Origin: Sphingomonadaceae bacterium
Lineage (GTDB): Bacteria > Pseudomonadota > Alphaproteobacteria > Sphingomonadales > Sphingomonadaceae
Assembly: GCA_027533105.1 (NCBI GenBank)
Contig: JAPZTW010000010.1
Span: 62,001 to 126,000 of the forward strand
Reading direction: 5' to 3'
DNA: 64,000 bases
Part shown: positions 16,961 to 25,549 of the stretch, one piece after another
Layout: every line of letters starts with the position of its first letter
Numbering within the stretch: the first letter of the stretch is position 1
Program-made: the position numbers and the translations under genes
The notes under the pieces: generated by a model
Databases searched by the model: none
What the model was told of the DNA's origin: nothing
The model's input: only the letters and a program-made list of their open reading frames with translations

Positions 16961-17647
16961 CTAGCCCACCCAGCGCCAGATGCCCGCCGCCATGCCGATG
17001 GCCGAGATATGGGCCCAGCTGCCTGCCAGCCAGAGCAGCAGCCCACCGATCCAGGCAACGACCCCGGCTTTGGCCAGTCCGCCAAGGCGCGGCCAATAGC
17101 TGGTCCTGGCCTCCCACCCGGCCCAGCCCGCGCCCATCAGCGCCTGCTTCTTGCGGTCCTGCATGTGCGAGCCGACCAGCGCGAGGAGGCCGATCGCGCC
17201 GCACAGCACCAGGCTGCGCGGGGTGGGGCTGACGATGATGTGCGCAAGCGCCCACAGCGCAAAGCCCCACATCATCGGGTGGCGGGTAACATGGAACACG
17301 CCATGGACCGGCTTGTCGGCCAGCGCCGCCGCACCCGGGGCGGGTAGCGCCGGATTGCCGAACAGGCTGCCGACGAACAGGACGCTGGCCAGCAGCATCA
17401 GCACGGTGCCAATCGCCCAGGGCAACTGCGCCGCGCCATCCCACAGCGGTACGCCGCCCGGCCCGATCGCGCGAAAGGCCAGCACCATCCAGGCCATGGT
17501 CCCCAGCGAGACCAGCGAATAGACCGCCTGGAAGCCCTTGTCCCCCAGCTTGCCGACCAGACCGGCCCGCAAGGGGTGGGACATGGCGAAGTGGCTGCCG
17601 ACAAAGGCGGCCGAAGCGGCGATCAGGTTGGCAAGCGGCTGGTCCAT
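16961..17647 (-). CDS. NnrU family membrane protein
   Basis: A 228-residue integral membrane protein with about six hydrophobic helices. It carries the family features SHFAMSHPLRAGLVGKLGDKGFQAVYSLVSLGTM near the N-terminus and VFHVTRHPMMWGFALWALAHI in the middle, the latter resembling the isoprenylcysteine-methyltransferase-like HP motif. NnrU was named from denitrification clusters but occurs widely; its biochemical role is uncertain. The ATG has a GGGGG stretch upstream and a 19-bp palindrome ends 13 bases before the start codon, so expression is probably regulated. No denitrification genes are in the window. Confidence 0.85.
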   Translation of the reverse strand: MDQPLANLIAASAAFVGSHFAMSHPLRAGLVGKLGDKGFQAVYSLVSLGTMAWMVLAFRAIGPGGVPLWDGAAQLPWAIGTVLMLLASVLFVGSLFGNPALPAPGAAALADKPVHGVFHVTRHPMMWGFALWALAHIIVSPTPRSLVLCGAIGLLALVGSHMQDRKKQALMGAGWAGWEARTSYWPRLGGLAKAGVVAWIGGLLLWLAGSWAHISAIGMAAGIWRWVG

Positions 17648-17659
17648 CGTTCGGCCCCC

Positions 17660-17678
17660 ATGTTTACGACGTCAACAT
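17660..17678. promoter_or_regulatory. 19-bp palindrome, likely operator of NnrU-like gene
   Basis: The sequence ATGTTTACGACGTCAACAT has half-sites ATGTTnACG and CGTnAACAT related by two-fold symmetry, with mismatches only at the variable positions and the centre. It lies 13 bases upstream of the NnrU-like start codon, where a repressor would block transcription. The length and symmetry fit TetR- or MerR-type operators. No cognate regulator is adjacent. Confidence 0.5.
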
Positions 17679-17736
17679 AGCTAACACAGGCATCGGCCGG
17701 TGCAAGCCCCGTTTGGTCAAAGGGACTGCTCGCGGA

Positions 17737-19062
17737 TTACCAGTCGTAAGCCTTGGGCAGCGCCCCTTCGGTCGGCACCTTGTAGCGATCGCGCAGCTTG
17801 GTCTGGTGGTTCTCCAGCGACTGCTCGACCCCGTCGATGAACACCTGGACCGCGCCCGAAGTGGTTTCCAGCGGATCGCCGTCCCAGATCACAACGTCGC
17901 CAGCGAGGCCCGGCTTGAGGCTGCCGAAGCGGCTGTCCATCCCGAGGATTGCGGCCGGAACCGAGCTGATCGCGGCAAAGGCCTGGCCCCAGGTCAGGCC
18001 GCTGGCCCCCGGCACCCTGGTCAGCGAAACGAGGTTCCCGGCATATTGCGGGGCATAGCGCGGCTGATCGCCGAACGCGCCCAGCCCCACCCGCACGCCC
18101 GCCGCGGCCATCCGGCCGACGTTGGACTGGGTGGCGGCGAGCTGTTCGAAGCTCGCGGGCAGGTCGTTGAGCGGCTTGGCCAGCACCGGCACCCCGGCGG
18201 CGGCCAGTTCACGCGCGACCATCCAGCCTTCGCTTGCCCCCACGATCACCAGCTTCAGGGCCGGGAAATCGGCCTTGAGCGCCAGCGCCATGCGGATATC
18301 GGCGGCGCGCTCCGCCCGGACATAGAGCGGCTGGCGACCGGTCACGACCGGGACCAGCGCGGCGGCATCGAACCGGGTCAGCAGGGCATCGCCGGGCCGT
18401 TCGGGCGCGGCATCCTGCAGGCGGGGATCGGCCCCCTGCCCGCCGCCACGCCGGGCCAGTTCGCGCGCTTCCATGAAGGCATTGCGCAGCACGGCATGGG
18501 CCGCGGCGCGGCTGCCCCCGGCGGCGCGGGCCCCGGCCTCGCCCAGCTCGACATACTGGAAGGCGCGGGCCTGGGTGATCGGCTGGCCATCGCTGGCGAG
18601 GTCGATGATCGCGCCCTGCCCGCCGAAGATCGCCCCGGTGCCAATCGGCGCAACCGCGGCGCGGGTCACACCCCCGGCGCGGCTGACGGCGATGTGCTGG
18701 GCGAGCGGATTGATCGCAGGCGAGAGATCAAGCGCGGCGTTGAACGGCGACTTGCTGTCCGAATCGTTGGATTCGTTTACCGCCTCGACATCGAACAGGC
18801 CGATATCGGTTACCGCCACGACGAGACCGGGTGTGACCCACTTGCCGCCGGCATCGATCGTGCGGACGCCCGCCGGCACGGCCACGCCGGCTCCGGCAGC
18901 GACGACCTTGCCCCCGCGCAGCACCACGGTGCCGTTCTGGATCGGGGCCGAACCATCGCCGATCACGACAGTGGCATTGGTGATCGCGACATCCTGCGCC
19001 ACGGCAGGGGTGGCAAAGGCGATGAGCGCGGCCGCGCCCAGCAGCGTGCGACGCAGGCTCAT
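17737..19062 (-). CDS. Exported amidohydrolase-like protein lacking metal ligands
   Basis: A 441-residue secreted protein (signal peptide MSLRRTLLGAAALIAFATPAVA) with the composite amidohydrolase fold: N-terminal beta-sandwich (VVIGDGSAPIQNGTVVLRGGKVVAAG), barrel, and C-terminal LKPGLAGDVVIWDGDPLE. At the position of the HxH metal motif it reads TPGLVVAVTDIG, with no histidines, and the later His ligands are also not apparent (LVIVGASEGW). It is therefore probably a catalytically inactive partner of the preceding, intact amidohydrolase, whose gene it overlaps by four bases (ATGA). Imidazolonepropionase-like annotations would be misleading here. Confidence 0.75.
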   Translation of the reverse strand: MSLRRTLLGAAALIAFATPAVAQDVAITNATVVIGDGSAPIQNGTVVLRGGKVVAAGAGVAVPAGVRTIDAGGKWVTPGLVVAVTDIGLFDVEAVNESNDSDSKSPFNAALDLSPAINPLAQHIAVSRAGGVTRAAVAPIGTGAIFGGQGAIIDLASDGQPITQARAFQYVELGEAGARAAGGSRAAAHAVLRNAFMEARELARRGGGQGADPRLQDAAPERPGDALLTRFDAAALVPVVTGRQPLYVRAERAADIRMALALKADFPALKLVIVGASEGWMVARELAAAGVPVLAKPLNDLPASFEQLAATQSNVGRMAAAGVRVGLGAFGDQPRYAPQYAGNLVSLTRVPGASGLTWGQAFAAISSVPAAILGMDSRFGSLKPGLAGDVVIWDGDPLETTSGAVQVFIDGVEQSLENHQTKLRDRYKVPTEGALPKAYDW

Positions 19063-20462
19063 TTCACGTCTCCTTCACCGACCTGGCCCAGCTCGAAATC
19101 GCTGACAGGGCGACGCTTGCGATCGGCCGCATCGAACAGCAGCGCCCCATCGACCCAGACCTTGTCGGGCCGCGAATAGACCGACAGCGGGTTGCCGTTC
19201 CACAGCACCACGTCGGCCATCTTCCCGGCGGCAAGGCTGCCGGTCTGCTTGTCGATCCCCATGGCGGTCGCCGGGTTTAGCGTCAGCCAGCGGATCACTT
19301 CGGCATCGGGAATGTCGATCCCGGCGCGGCGGGCATCGCCCTGCGCCTTGGCGGCTTCCTGGTTGAGGCGCTGGATGCCGTTCTCGTCATCCGAGTGGAT
19401 CACCACGCAGGCCCCGGTCTTGTAAAGAATGCCGGCGTTCTCGGGAATGCCGTCATAGCTTTCCATCTTGAAGCCCCACCAGTCGGCCCAGATCGCCGAA
19501 CAGGTGCCAGAGGCCTTCAGAAGATCGCCGATCTTGTAGGCTTCGGTGGCGTGGTGGAAGGCGGTGACCTTGTAGCCGAACTCCTTGGCCATATCGAGCA
19601 CCAGCGCCATCTCGTCGGCGCGGTAGCAGTGGTTCTGGATCAGGATTTCACCGTCCAGCACCCCGGCCATCGATTCCATCGCCAGGTCGCGGCTCTCCAG
19701 CTTGCCGGCGTCACGCTTGGCCTTGTATTCCTTGGCCTTGATCCAGGTCGCGCGGTTAACGGCCATGTTGCCCATCCGGGTGGAGGGCATCCGGCCCTTG
19801 CTGCCATAGACCCGCTTGGGGTTCTCGCCGCAGGCCATCTTCAGGCCATAGGGTGCGCCGGGGAACTTCATCCCCTGGATGGTGCGGGCATAGACGTTCT
19901 TGAGCGTGACCGAGCGCCCGCCGACCAGGTTGGCGGAACCGGGCAGGATCTGCAGCGCGGTGATCCCGCCATTGGCAAGCGCCCGGCTGAAACCCGGGTC
20001 CTGCGGCCAGATCGAATGTTCGGCCCAGACATCGGGCGTGGTCGGCGCGGTCGCCTCGTTCCCGTCCGAATGGGCATCGACGCTGGGGCTGGGATAGTCC
20101 CCCAGGTGCGAGTGGATATCGATGATCCCGGGCGTGACGAACTTGCCGGCGGCGTCGATCCGCCGGTAATTGGCCGGGATCGCCAGGTCCGCGCCGCCCA
20201 CGGCCACCACCTTGCCATCGGCGAAGAGCACCGTGCCATTGTCGATCCGCCCGCCCGCGCCGTCGAACACGGTCGCGCCAACCAGCGCGGTCGCCTCGCC
20301 CGGGTAGGGCTTGTAGGTCGAAGGATAGGGATCCTTGTTGAACTCGCGCGCGGCCTTCACCGCGGGCGAGGGTTCGGCTTCCTTCTTCTTCTTTTCGGCC
20401 ATGCCGGGCGTAGCCAGCAGGGCCAGGGCCGCAGCCCCGGCAATCAGGGAACGCGCGCGCAT
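19059..20462 (-). CDS. Exported metal-dependent amidohydrolase
   Basis: A 467-residue secreted amidohydrolase (signal peptide MRARSLIAGAAALALLATPGMA followed by a Lys-rich KKKK segment). The metal motif TPGIIDIHSHLGDY is intact, further ligands appear in QNHCYRADE and TAFHHATEAY, and the catalytic Asp in CVVIHSDDENG. The C-terminus has the usual GSLAAGKMADVVLWNGNPL closure. Family members hydrolyse C-N bonds in cyclic amides or dipeptides. The neighbours are a peptide-type POT transporter upstream and a second, metal-ligand-free homologue downstream, so extracytoplasmic peptide breakdown followed by uptake is the likely role. Start and stop overlap both neighbours (TGATG and ATGA). Confidence 0.85.
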   Translation of the reverse strand: MRARSLIAGAAALALLATPGMAEKKKKEAEPSPAVKAAREFNKDPYPSTYKPYPGEATALVGATVFDGAGGRIDNGTVLFADGKVVAVGGADLAIPANYRRIDAAGKFVTPGIIDIHSHLGDYPSPSVDAHSDGNEATAPTTPDVWAEHSIWPQDPGFSRALANGGITALQILPGSANLVGGRSVTLKNVYARTIQGMKFPGAPYGLKMACGENPKRVYGSKGRMPSTRMGNMAVNRATWIKAKEYKAKRDAGKLESRDLAMESMAGVLDGEILIQNHCYRADEMALVLDMAKEFGYKVTAFHHATEAYKIGDLLKASGTCSAIWADWWGFKMESYDGIPENAGILYKTGACVVIHSDDENGIQRLNQEAAKAQGDARRAGIDIPDAEVIRWLTLNPATAMGIDKQTGSLAAGKMADVVLWNGNPLSVYSRPDKVWVDGALLFDAADRKRRPVSDFELGQVGEGDVK

Positions 20463-22015
20463 CAGGTCCGGTCCTCCAGCGTATCAAGGTGCATCCAGCG
20501 CTTCACGATCGGCGAAACCAGCAGGACGGCCACCGCCGCACCGATCGAGATCCAGCCGAACAGGGCATAGATCTCGAGCAGCTTTTCCTTGCTCATTTCC
20601 CCGCCATGGCCGCCGGTGGCCTCACCGATCTTGCCGGCGACGAAGTTGCCCACCGCCGTCATGTAGAACCAGGCCCCCATGATCAGCGAGGCCAGGAACG
20701 ACGGCGCCAGCCGGTTCATCGCCGAAAGGCCAACCGGGCTGAGGCACAGTTCGCCGGTGGTGGCGAGCAGGTAATAGAGGAAGATGAAGATCACCGGGGT
20801 CATCGCCGCGATGCCGAAGGCCTCGGCACCCCAGACCAGCACCAGGTTGGCCAGGCCCATCTGCGCCAGGGCCAGGCCGAACTTGGCCGGGGCCGAAGGC
20901 TCCTTGCCGCGCTTGCCGAGCCACTGCCACAGGCCTGCAAACAGCGGAGCCAGCAGGATGATGTAGATCGGGTTGATCGACTGGAACACCGCCGCCGGCA
21001 CATCGCCGCGATCGACGAAGCGGTCGGTGAACAGGTTCATTGAGCCACCGGCCTGTTCGAACAGGCCCCAGAACAGCGGGTTGAGGCTGATCAGGAACAG
21101 GATAGCGAACATCCGTTCCCGCGGTTCCTTGGGCAGCTTGAAGCTTTCGTAGAGGACATAGCCCAGCAGCGCGAGGCCGGAGACCACCAGCAGGTTCTGG
21201 ATCACGTCCTGGTACTGGATCAGTGCCCAGATCACCCCGACCGAGGCCACGCCGATCGCATAGAGCAGCCACTCGGTCGACTTGGTGAGCGGGGCCGGTG
21301 CCTCGCCCGCGCCATTGAGGGCGCGCTTGCCCAGCACGAAGACCACCAGGCCCGCCAGCATGCCCAGGCCCGCAAGGCCGAAGCCCCAGCCCCAGCCGAT
21401 GGTCTGGCCAAGATAGCCGACCAGGATCGTGCCGACCGCCGCACCCAGGTTAATACCCATATAGAAGATGGTGTAGGCCCCGTCGCGGCGCACGTCGGTC
21501 AGCTTGTAGAGCTGGCCGACCATCACCGAGATATTGGCCTTGAGGAAGCCCGAGCCGACGATGATGAAGGCCAGCGCCGCCCAGAACACGTTGATCGTGG
21601 GATCGCTCTGCCCGCCAACACCCTCGACCGCCATCAGGCTGTGGCCGATGGCCAGCAGGACCCCGCCGAACAGCACGGCCTTGCGCTGGCCCAGGTAACG
21701 GTCGGCCAGATAGCCGCCCAGCACCGGGGTGATGTAGACCAGGCTGGCATAGGCGCCATAGATCAGGTTCGACTTGCTGTCGGAAAACAGCCAGTGCTGG
21801 GTCAGGTAGAAGATCAGCAGGGCGCGCATGCCGTAGTAGGAAAACCGTTCCCACATTTCGGCGAAGAACAGCATGTACAGGCCCTTGGGATGGCCCGCGA
21901 ATTCCGGTTCCTTCTGAATTGCCACCCTGGCGCCGACCGCCAGAAACACTGCCAGGACGAAGACCGCGATCGCCGCGATCCAGTCACCCTCGTTCCACAG
22001 CCCCATGTCTTTCAT
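20462..22015 (-). CDS. POT/PTR family proton-dependent oligopeptide transporter
   Basis: A 517-residue membrane protein of the major facilitator POT family with about 12-14 helices. The signature EMWERFSYYGMRALLIFYL lies around residues 54-72, with GGYLADRYLGQRKAVLFGG and FYMGINLGAAVG later, and FWGLFEQAGGSMNLF in the C-terminal half. The ExxERFxYYG motif is the proton-coupling signature. The start at 22015 has an excellent GGGGAG ribosome site, so the longer in-frame extension upstream is not used. It is the first gene of a three-gene operon with two exported amidohydrolases and should import di/tripeptides or related amides. Confidence 0.9.
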   Translation of the reverse strand: MKDMGLWNEGDWIAAIAVFVLAVFLAVGARVAIQKEPEFAGHPKGLYMLFFAEMWERFSYYGMRALLIFYLTQHWLFSDSKSNLIYGAYASLVYITPVLGGYLADRYLGQRKAVLFGGVLLAIGHSLMAVEGVGGQSDPTINVFWAALAFIIVGSGFLKANISVMVGQLYKLTDVRRDGAYTIFYMGINLGAAVGTILVGYLGQTIGWGWGFGLAGLGMLAGLVVFVLGKRALNGAGEAPAPLTKSTEWLLYAIGVASVGVIWALIQYQDVIQNLLVVSGLALLGYVLYESFKLPKEPRERMFAILFLISLNPLFWGLFEQAGGSMNLFTDRFVDRGDVPAAVFQSINPIYIILLAPLFAGLWQWLGKRGKEPSAPAKFGLALAQMGLANLVLVWGAEAFGIAAMTPVIFIFLYYLLATTGELCLSPVGLSAMNRLAPSFLASLIMGAWFYMTAVGNFVAGKIGEATGGHGGEMSKEKLLEIYALFGWISIGAAVAVLLVSPIVKRWMHLDTLEDRT

Positions 22016-22203
22016 GAAATGCTCCCCAATCGCCGTGGGCCCGCGTCTGGCGCAGGCCATCATGCGCGGGGACACTAACCGTGATTCCGGCGCTGTGAAG
22101 CAAAAATCGTTCAATCCCCAGCAATGATCCACCGCCTGGTTGCACGATCGGCCAGGCGGCAAATCCGCTTGCCTGCCGCGCTGTATTATGGCAGTCAAAC
22201 AGC

Positions 22204-22542
22204 ATGGCTGGCCACTCTCAACCCGTATATCTCAAGCTGCGCGACCTGATCGCCGCCGGCATCATCGATGGCACCTTTCCGGAAGGGACGATGCTGCCCT
22301 CGGTCCGGGCGCTGGCCGCCGAACAGGGCGCCAACCCGCTGACCGTGGCCAAGGCCTATCAGCAGTTCCAGCTCGACGGCCTGGTCGAAGTGCAGCGCGG
22401 CGTGGGCATGTTCGTCGCCCGCGGCGCGGCCGAGCGGCTGCGCCGCAGCGAACGCGAGGCCTTTCTGGCCAACGAATGGCCGCAAATCCGCGCCCGGATG
22501 GAACGACTCGGCTTGGTTGCCAAAGACTTGCTGACAACCTGA
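22204..22542 (+). CDS. GntR-family regulator, YtrA-type
   Basis: A 112-residue protein made of a GntR winged-helix domain (PVYLKLRDLIAAGIIDGTFPEGTMLPSVRALAAEQGANPLTVAKAYQQFQLDGLVEVQRGVGMFV) plus a short helical tail. It lacks the large effector-binding domain, as in the YtrA subfamily that usually controls ABC transporter genes. Here no ABC genes follow. It is divergent from the POT operon across 188 bases, in which I see no further gene, so it may regulate that operon or itself. Confidence 0.88.
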   Translation: MAGHSQPVYLKLRDLIAAGIIDGTFPEGTMLPSVRALAAEQGANPLTVAKAYQQFQLDGLVEVQRGVGMFVARGAAERLRRSEREAFLANEWPQIRARMERLGLVAKDLLTT

Positions 22543-22560
22543 ATAGGGAATTGCGCACAG

Positions 22561-22599
22561 AGCCGCACTCTGGCATTTAGTCGGGCAGGCAGTGCGGCT
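22561..22599. other. 9-bp inverted repeat in the gntR-ihfB spacer
   Basis: AGCCGCACT (22561-22569) and AGTGCGGCT (22591-22599) form a perfect 9-bp stem with a 21-base loop, 18 bases after the GntR stop. There is no T run, so it may be a weak terminator, an mRNA stabiliser or an operator upstream of ihfB. Confidence 0.4.
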
Positions 22600-22679
22600 T
22601 GCACCGGGTCGAGAGTCGCATCACGCCGAAACAGAGAAAAACCATGGGGTTGCCCTGCAATCCGTAAGGAAGGCGTGCG

Positions 22680-22961
22680 ATGATCAGATCCGAATTGCTC
22701 CAGGCCCTTGCCCGCGACAATCCCGGCCTCAAGGCCGACGAGATCGAGAAGGTGGTCAATACCTTCTTCGACGAGATCGCCCAGCGTCTGGCCCAGGGTG
22801 GCCGGGTTGAGCTGCGCGGCTTCGGCGCCTTCTCGACCCGCCAGCGCGACGCCCGCCAGGGCCGCAATCCGCGGACCGGCGCCAGCGTTGCAGTGCCCGG
22901 CAAGAAGGTTCCCTATTTCAAGCCCGGCAAGGAAATGCGCGCGCGCCTCAACGCAGACTGA
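22680..22961 (+). CDS. ihfB: Integration host factor subunit beta
   Basis: A 93-residue HU/IHF family DNA-bending protein. It starts [18 protein letters not shown] and holds the conserved [16 protein letters not shown] and GRNPRTG blocks, with the intercalating proline in the beta-arm (NPRTG). The tail [16 protein letters not shown] is that of the IHF-beta subunit rather than HU. The ATG has a strong AAGGAAGG ribosome site six bases upstream. It acts in nucleoid structure, site-specific recombination and promoter architecture. Confidence 0.93.
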   Translation: MIRSELLQALARDNPGLKADEIEKVVNTFFDEIAQRLAQGGRVELRGFGAFSTRQRDARQGRNPRTGASVAVPGKKVPYFKPGKEMRARLNAD

Positions 22962-22983
22962 GGCCGGACGGGCCAACCGGCCT
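22961..22983 (+). terminator. Possible terminator after ihfB
   Basis: A 7-bp stem AGGCCGG / CCGGCCT with a 9-base loop begins at the last base of the ihfB stop codon. No T run follows, so intrinsic termination would be weak. Confidence 0.35.
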
Positions 22984-23042
22984 GTCCACGCGGCACCGAA
23001 CCACTTCCCTATCCGGCCAGCCCGCCGTAAGGCAGGCCAGCG

Positions 23043-23128
23043 CGCGGACGTGGCGGAATGGTAGACGCCGGGGACTTAAAATCCCCTGAGCCTTGCTCGT
23101 GTGGGTTCGAGTCCCACCGTCCGCACCA
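23043..23128 (+). tRNA. tRNA-Leu (UAA)
   Basis: An 86-base tRNA read by eye. The acceptor stem GCGGACG pairs with CGTCCGC, the D arm contains GGCGGAATGGTAGACGCC, and the anticodon stem-loop is GGGGA-CTTAAAA-TCCCC with anticodon TAA. A long variable arm typical of leucine follows, then the T arm GTGGGTTCGAGTCCCAC, discriminator A and an encoded CCA. It stands alone between ihfB and the PilZ gene. Confidence 0.95.
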
Positions 23129-23193
23129 ATGGCTAAGGACCTTTCCATCCGCCATTTTAGCGGGTTGATAACGGTTTGCAGGCTAGCACCCTG

Positions 23194-23222
23194 CCTGACT
23201 GCCGTTTTCTGGCAGCCAGGAG
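23194..23222 (+). promoter_or_regulatory. Hairpin overlapping the PilZ-gene ribosome site
   Basis: CCTGACTGCC (23194-23203) pairs with GGCAGCCAGG (23211-23220) through one G-T wobble, with loop GTTTTCT. The 3' arm contains the first part of the AGGAG ribosome site (23218-23222) of the GTG start at 23232. The hairpin could limit translation, or alternatively end transcription of the upstream tRNA. Confidence 0.4.
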
Positions 23223-23231
23223 ATCTGTGGG

Positions 23232-23873
23232 GTGCACGATCGGGTGACAGGTCCCGGGGAACAACCGGACGGTGCGGAACTGCGCACCGCGCCGCGCGTT
23301 TCGCTGATGCTGCGGGCGGCCAAGCTGGTCAGTCCGGCAGGCGAATACCTGTGCATCCTGCGCGACGTCTCGGCGACCGGTCTCAAGGCCAAGCTGTTCC
23401 ACCCCCTGCCGCCGGGCGAACCGATCGCCCTCGAACTGGGCAACGGGGCGCGCTATCTGCTCGAGCCGGTCTGGGAAGCGGACGGCCATGTCGGCTTTCA
23501 GTTTCACGATGGCCCGATCGAGCTTTCGGCGCTGGTCGACGAGGCCGGGCTCTATCCCAAGCGGCAATTGCGGCTGAAGCTGGACCTGCCGATCGACCTG
23601 ATGGTGGGCGACATGGCCCTGGTCGGCCAGCTGCGCGACCTGTCGCTGCATGGCGCACTGGTCGAACTCGATCATTTCCTGGCGCTGCGCCAGCTGGTCA
23701 AGATTGGCGGCGGCCCGTTTCCGATGCGGCACGCCCGGGTCCGCTGGCGCAAGGGCAATGCGCACGGGCTGGTGTTCCACGAAGGTTTCACGCTCAGCGA
23801 ACTGGCCCTGCTGGTCGAGCGACTGCAGAAACCGCCTGTCATCAATCGGATCGGCCAGCGCGTTAACCACTGA
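23232..23873 (+). CDS. Tandem PilZ-domain protein
   Basis: A 213-residue soluble protein with two PilZ-like repeats. The first holds LRTAPRVSLMLRA...LRDVSATGLKAKL (about residues 17-56), the second RQLRLKLDLPIDL...LRDLSLHGALVEL (about 117-152); both show the D-x-S-x-x-G motif of c-di-GMP-binding PilZ folds. The RxxxR arm that contacts c-di-GMP is not clearly present in either, so binding is doubtful. The start is GTG 23232 with AGGAG nine bases upstream. The partner process is not evident from the neighbours; the FAD enzyme begins 48 bases later. Confidence 0.8.
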   Translation: MHDRVTGPGEQPDGAELRTAPRVSLMLRAAKLVSPAGEYLCILRDVSATGLKAKLFHPLPPGEPIALELGNGARYLLEPVWEADGHVGFQFHDGPIELSALVDEAGLYPKRQLRLKLDLPIDLMVGDMALVGQLRDLSLHGALVELDHFLALRQLVKIGGGPFPMRHARVRWRKGNAHGLVFHEGFTLSELALLVERLQKPPVINRIGQRVNH

Positions 23874-23921
23874 TTAGGCATTTTCCTTCACTTTTGGCCT
23901 ACCGGAACCAACGGGGGCACA

Positions 23922-25535
23922 ATGTCTGTTCAGAACTTCTCGGGCCATGGCTTTACTGCGACCAACCCGCCGCGCGGCACCACCGTGGACGTGGCGATCA
24001 TCGGCGCTGGGCCGGCCGGCCTGACCGCCGGCTATCTGCTGACCAAGCGGGGCTATTCGGTGGCGATCATCGAGAAGGACCGGACCTATGTCGGCGGGAT
24101 CAGCCGCACGGTCGAACACGAAGGCTATCGCTTCGATATCGGCGGACACCGCTTTTTCTCGAAAAGCCAGCAGGTTGTCGACCTGTGGAACGAGATCCTG
24201 CCCGACGATTTCATCCAGCGCCCGCGGATGAGCCGGATCTATTACGAGGGCAAGTTCTATTCCTATCCGCTGCGCGCCTTCGAGGCCCTGTGGAACCTGG
24301 GGATCGTGCGGAGCACGCTGTGCATGGTGAGCTTTGCCAAGGCCAAGGCCTTTCCCAACAAGCAGGTGAAGAGCTTCGAGGACTGGACCGTCAACCAGTT
24401 CGGCTGGAAGCTCTATTCGATCTTCTTCAAGACCTATACCGAGAAGGTCTGGGGCATGCCCTGTGACGAGATGAGCGCCGACTGGGCCGCCCAGCGGATC
24501 AAGGGCCTGTCGCTGTGGGGTGCGGTGGTCGACGGGCTGAAGCGCAGCCTCGGCCTCAACAAGGCGCCCAACGACGGGATGCAGACCAAGACCCTGCTCG
24601 AAACCTTCCGCTATCCCCGGCTGGGCCCCGGCATGATGTGGGACGCCGCGCGCGACAAGATCCTGGCCACCGGCAAGGGCGAGGTGCTGATGGGCCATGC
24701 CCTCAAGCAACTGGCCAGCGATAATGCCGGCGGCTGGCGGATGACCGCGACCGGCCCCGATGGCGATACCGTTATCAAGGCCGCCCACGTGATCAGCTCG
24801 GCCCCGATGCGCGAACTGGCCGCCCGGCTGCATCCGCTGCCGGCCACTAGCTTCAACGCCAAGCAGCTCAGGTATCGGGACTTCCTGACTGTCGCCCTGA
24901 AGATCCGCGCCGACGAGGACATGTTCCCCGACAACTGGATCTATATCCACGACAGCAAGGTCAAGGTTGGCCGCATCCAGAACTTCCGTTCCTGGTCGCC
25001 CGAAATGGTGCCGGACCAGGGCGTGGCCTGTGTTGGCCTCGAATACTTCTGCTTCGAGGGCGACGGGCTGTGGTCGATGGCTGACGATGACCTCGTCGAG
25101 CTGGCGACCCGCGAAATGGCCCAGCTGGGCCTGGTCTCGGCCGAACAGGTGATCGGCGGCGTCGTGGTCCGCCAGGAAAAGGCCTATCCGGTCTATGACG
25201 AGGACTATGCCGCCCATGTCGAGGCCATGCGCCGCGAGCTGGAGGCCGCCTGGCCCACCCTGCATCTCGTCGGCCGCAATGGCATGCACCGCTACAACAA
25301 CCAGGACCACGCGATAATGACCGCCATGCTGACGGTGGAGAACATCGTGGCCGGGCAGCGCCTTTACGACACCTGGTGTGTCAACGAGGACGCCGAATAT
25401 CATGAAGCCGGTGATGAGGGTGCCGAAAAGATGCTGGCCCCGGCGCGCGCTGAACTGACCGAAGACCAGGCCGCGGCGCTGGGTTCGGTCCGCGAAGTCC
25501 CGCAGCGCGTAGCGCCCAAGCGCCGCGCAGCGTGA
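23922..25535 (+). CDS. FAD-dependent oxidoreductase, UDP-galactopyranose-mutase-like
   Basis: A 537-residue flavoprotein. The dinucleotide fold VDVAIIGAGPAGLTAGYLL starts near residue 22, followed by GGISRTVEHEGYRFDIGGHRFFSK, the pattern shared by UDP-galactopyranose mutase-like and amine-oxidase-like enzymes (COG1232 type). The middle holds YSYPLRAFEALWNLG, reminiscent of substrate-binding segments of the mutase. The C-terminal NGMHRYNNQDHAIMTAMLTVENI closes the FAD site. It is the first gene of a set with GtrA, an epimerase and a GT-C-like protein, which suggests nucleotide-sugar or polyprenyl-linked sugar chemistry. The exact substrate is not known. Confidence 0.8.
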   Translation: MSVQNFSGHGFTATNPPRGTTVDVAIIGAGPAGLTAGYLLTKRGYSVAIIEKDRTYVGGISRTVEHEGYRFDIGGHRFFSKSQQVVDLWNEILPDDFIQRPRMSRIYYEGKFYSYPLRAFEALWNLGIVRSTLCMVSFAKAKAFPNKQVKSFEDWTVNQFGWKLYSIFFKTYTEKVWGMPCDEMSADWAAQRIKGLSLWGAVVDGLKRSLGLNKAPNDGMQTKTLLETFRYPRLGPGMMWDAARDKILATGKGEVLMGHALKQLASDNAGGWRMTATGPDGDTVIKAAHVISSAPMRELAARLHPLPATSFNAKQLRYRDFLTVALKIRADEDMFPDNWIYIHDSKVKVGRIQNFRSWSPEMVPDQGVACVGLEYFCFEGDGLWSMADDDLVELATREMAQLGLVSAEQVIGGVVVRQEKAYPVYDEDYAAHVEAMRRELEAAWPTLHLVGRNGMHRYNNQDHAIMTAMLTVENIVAGQRLYDTWCVNEDAEYHEAGDEGAEKMLAPARAELTEDQAAALGSVREVPQRVAPKRRAA

Positions 25536-25549
25536 TCGGGAACCCCGCC

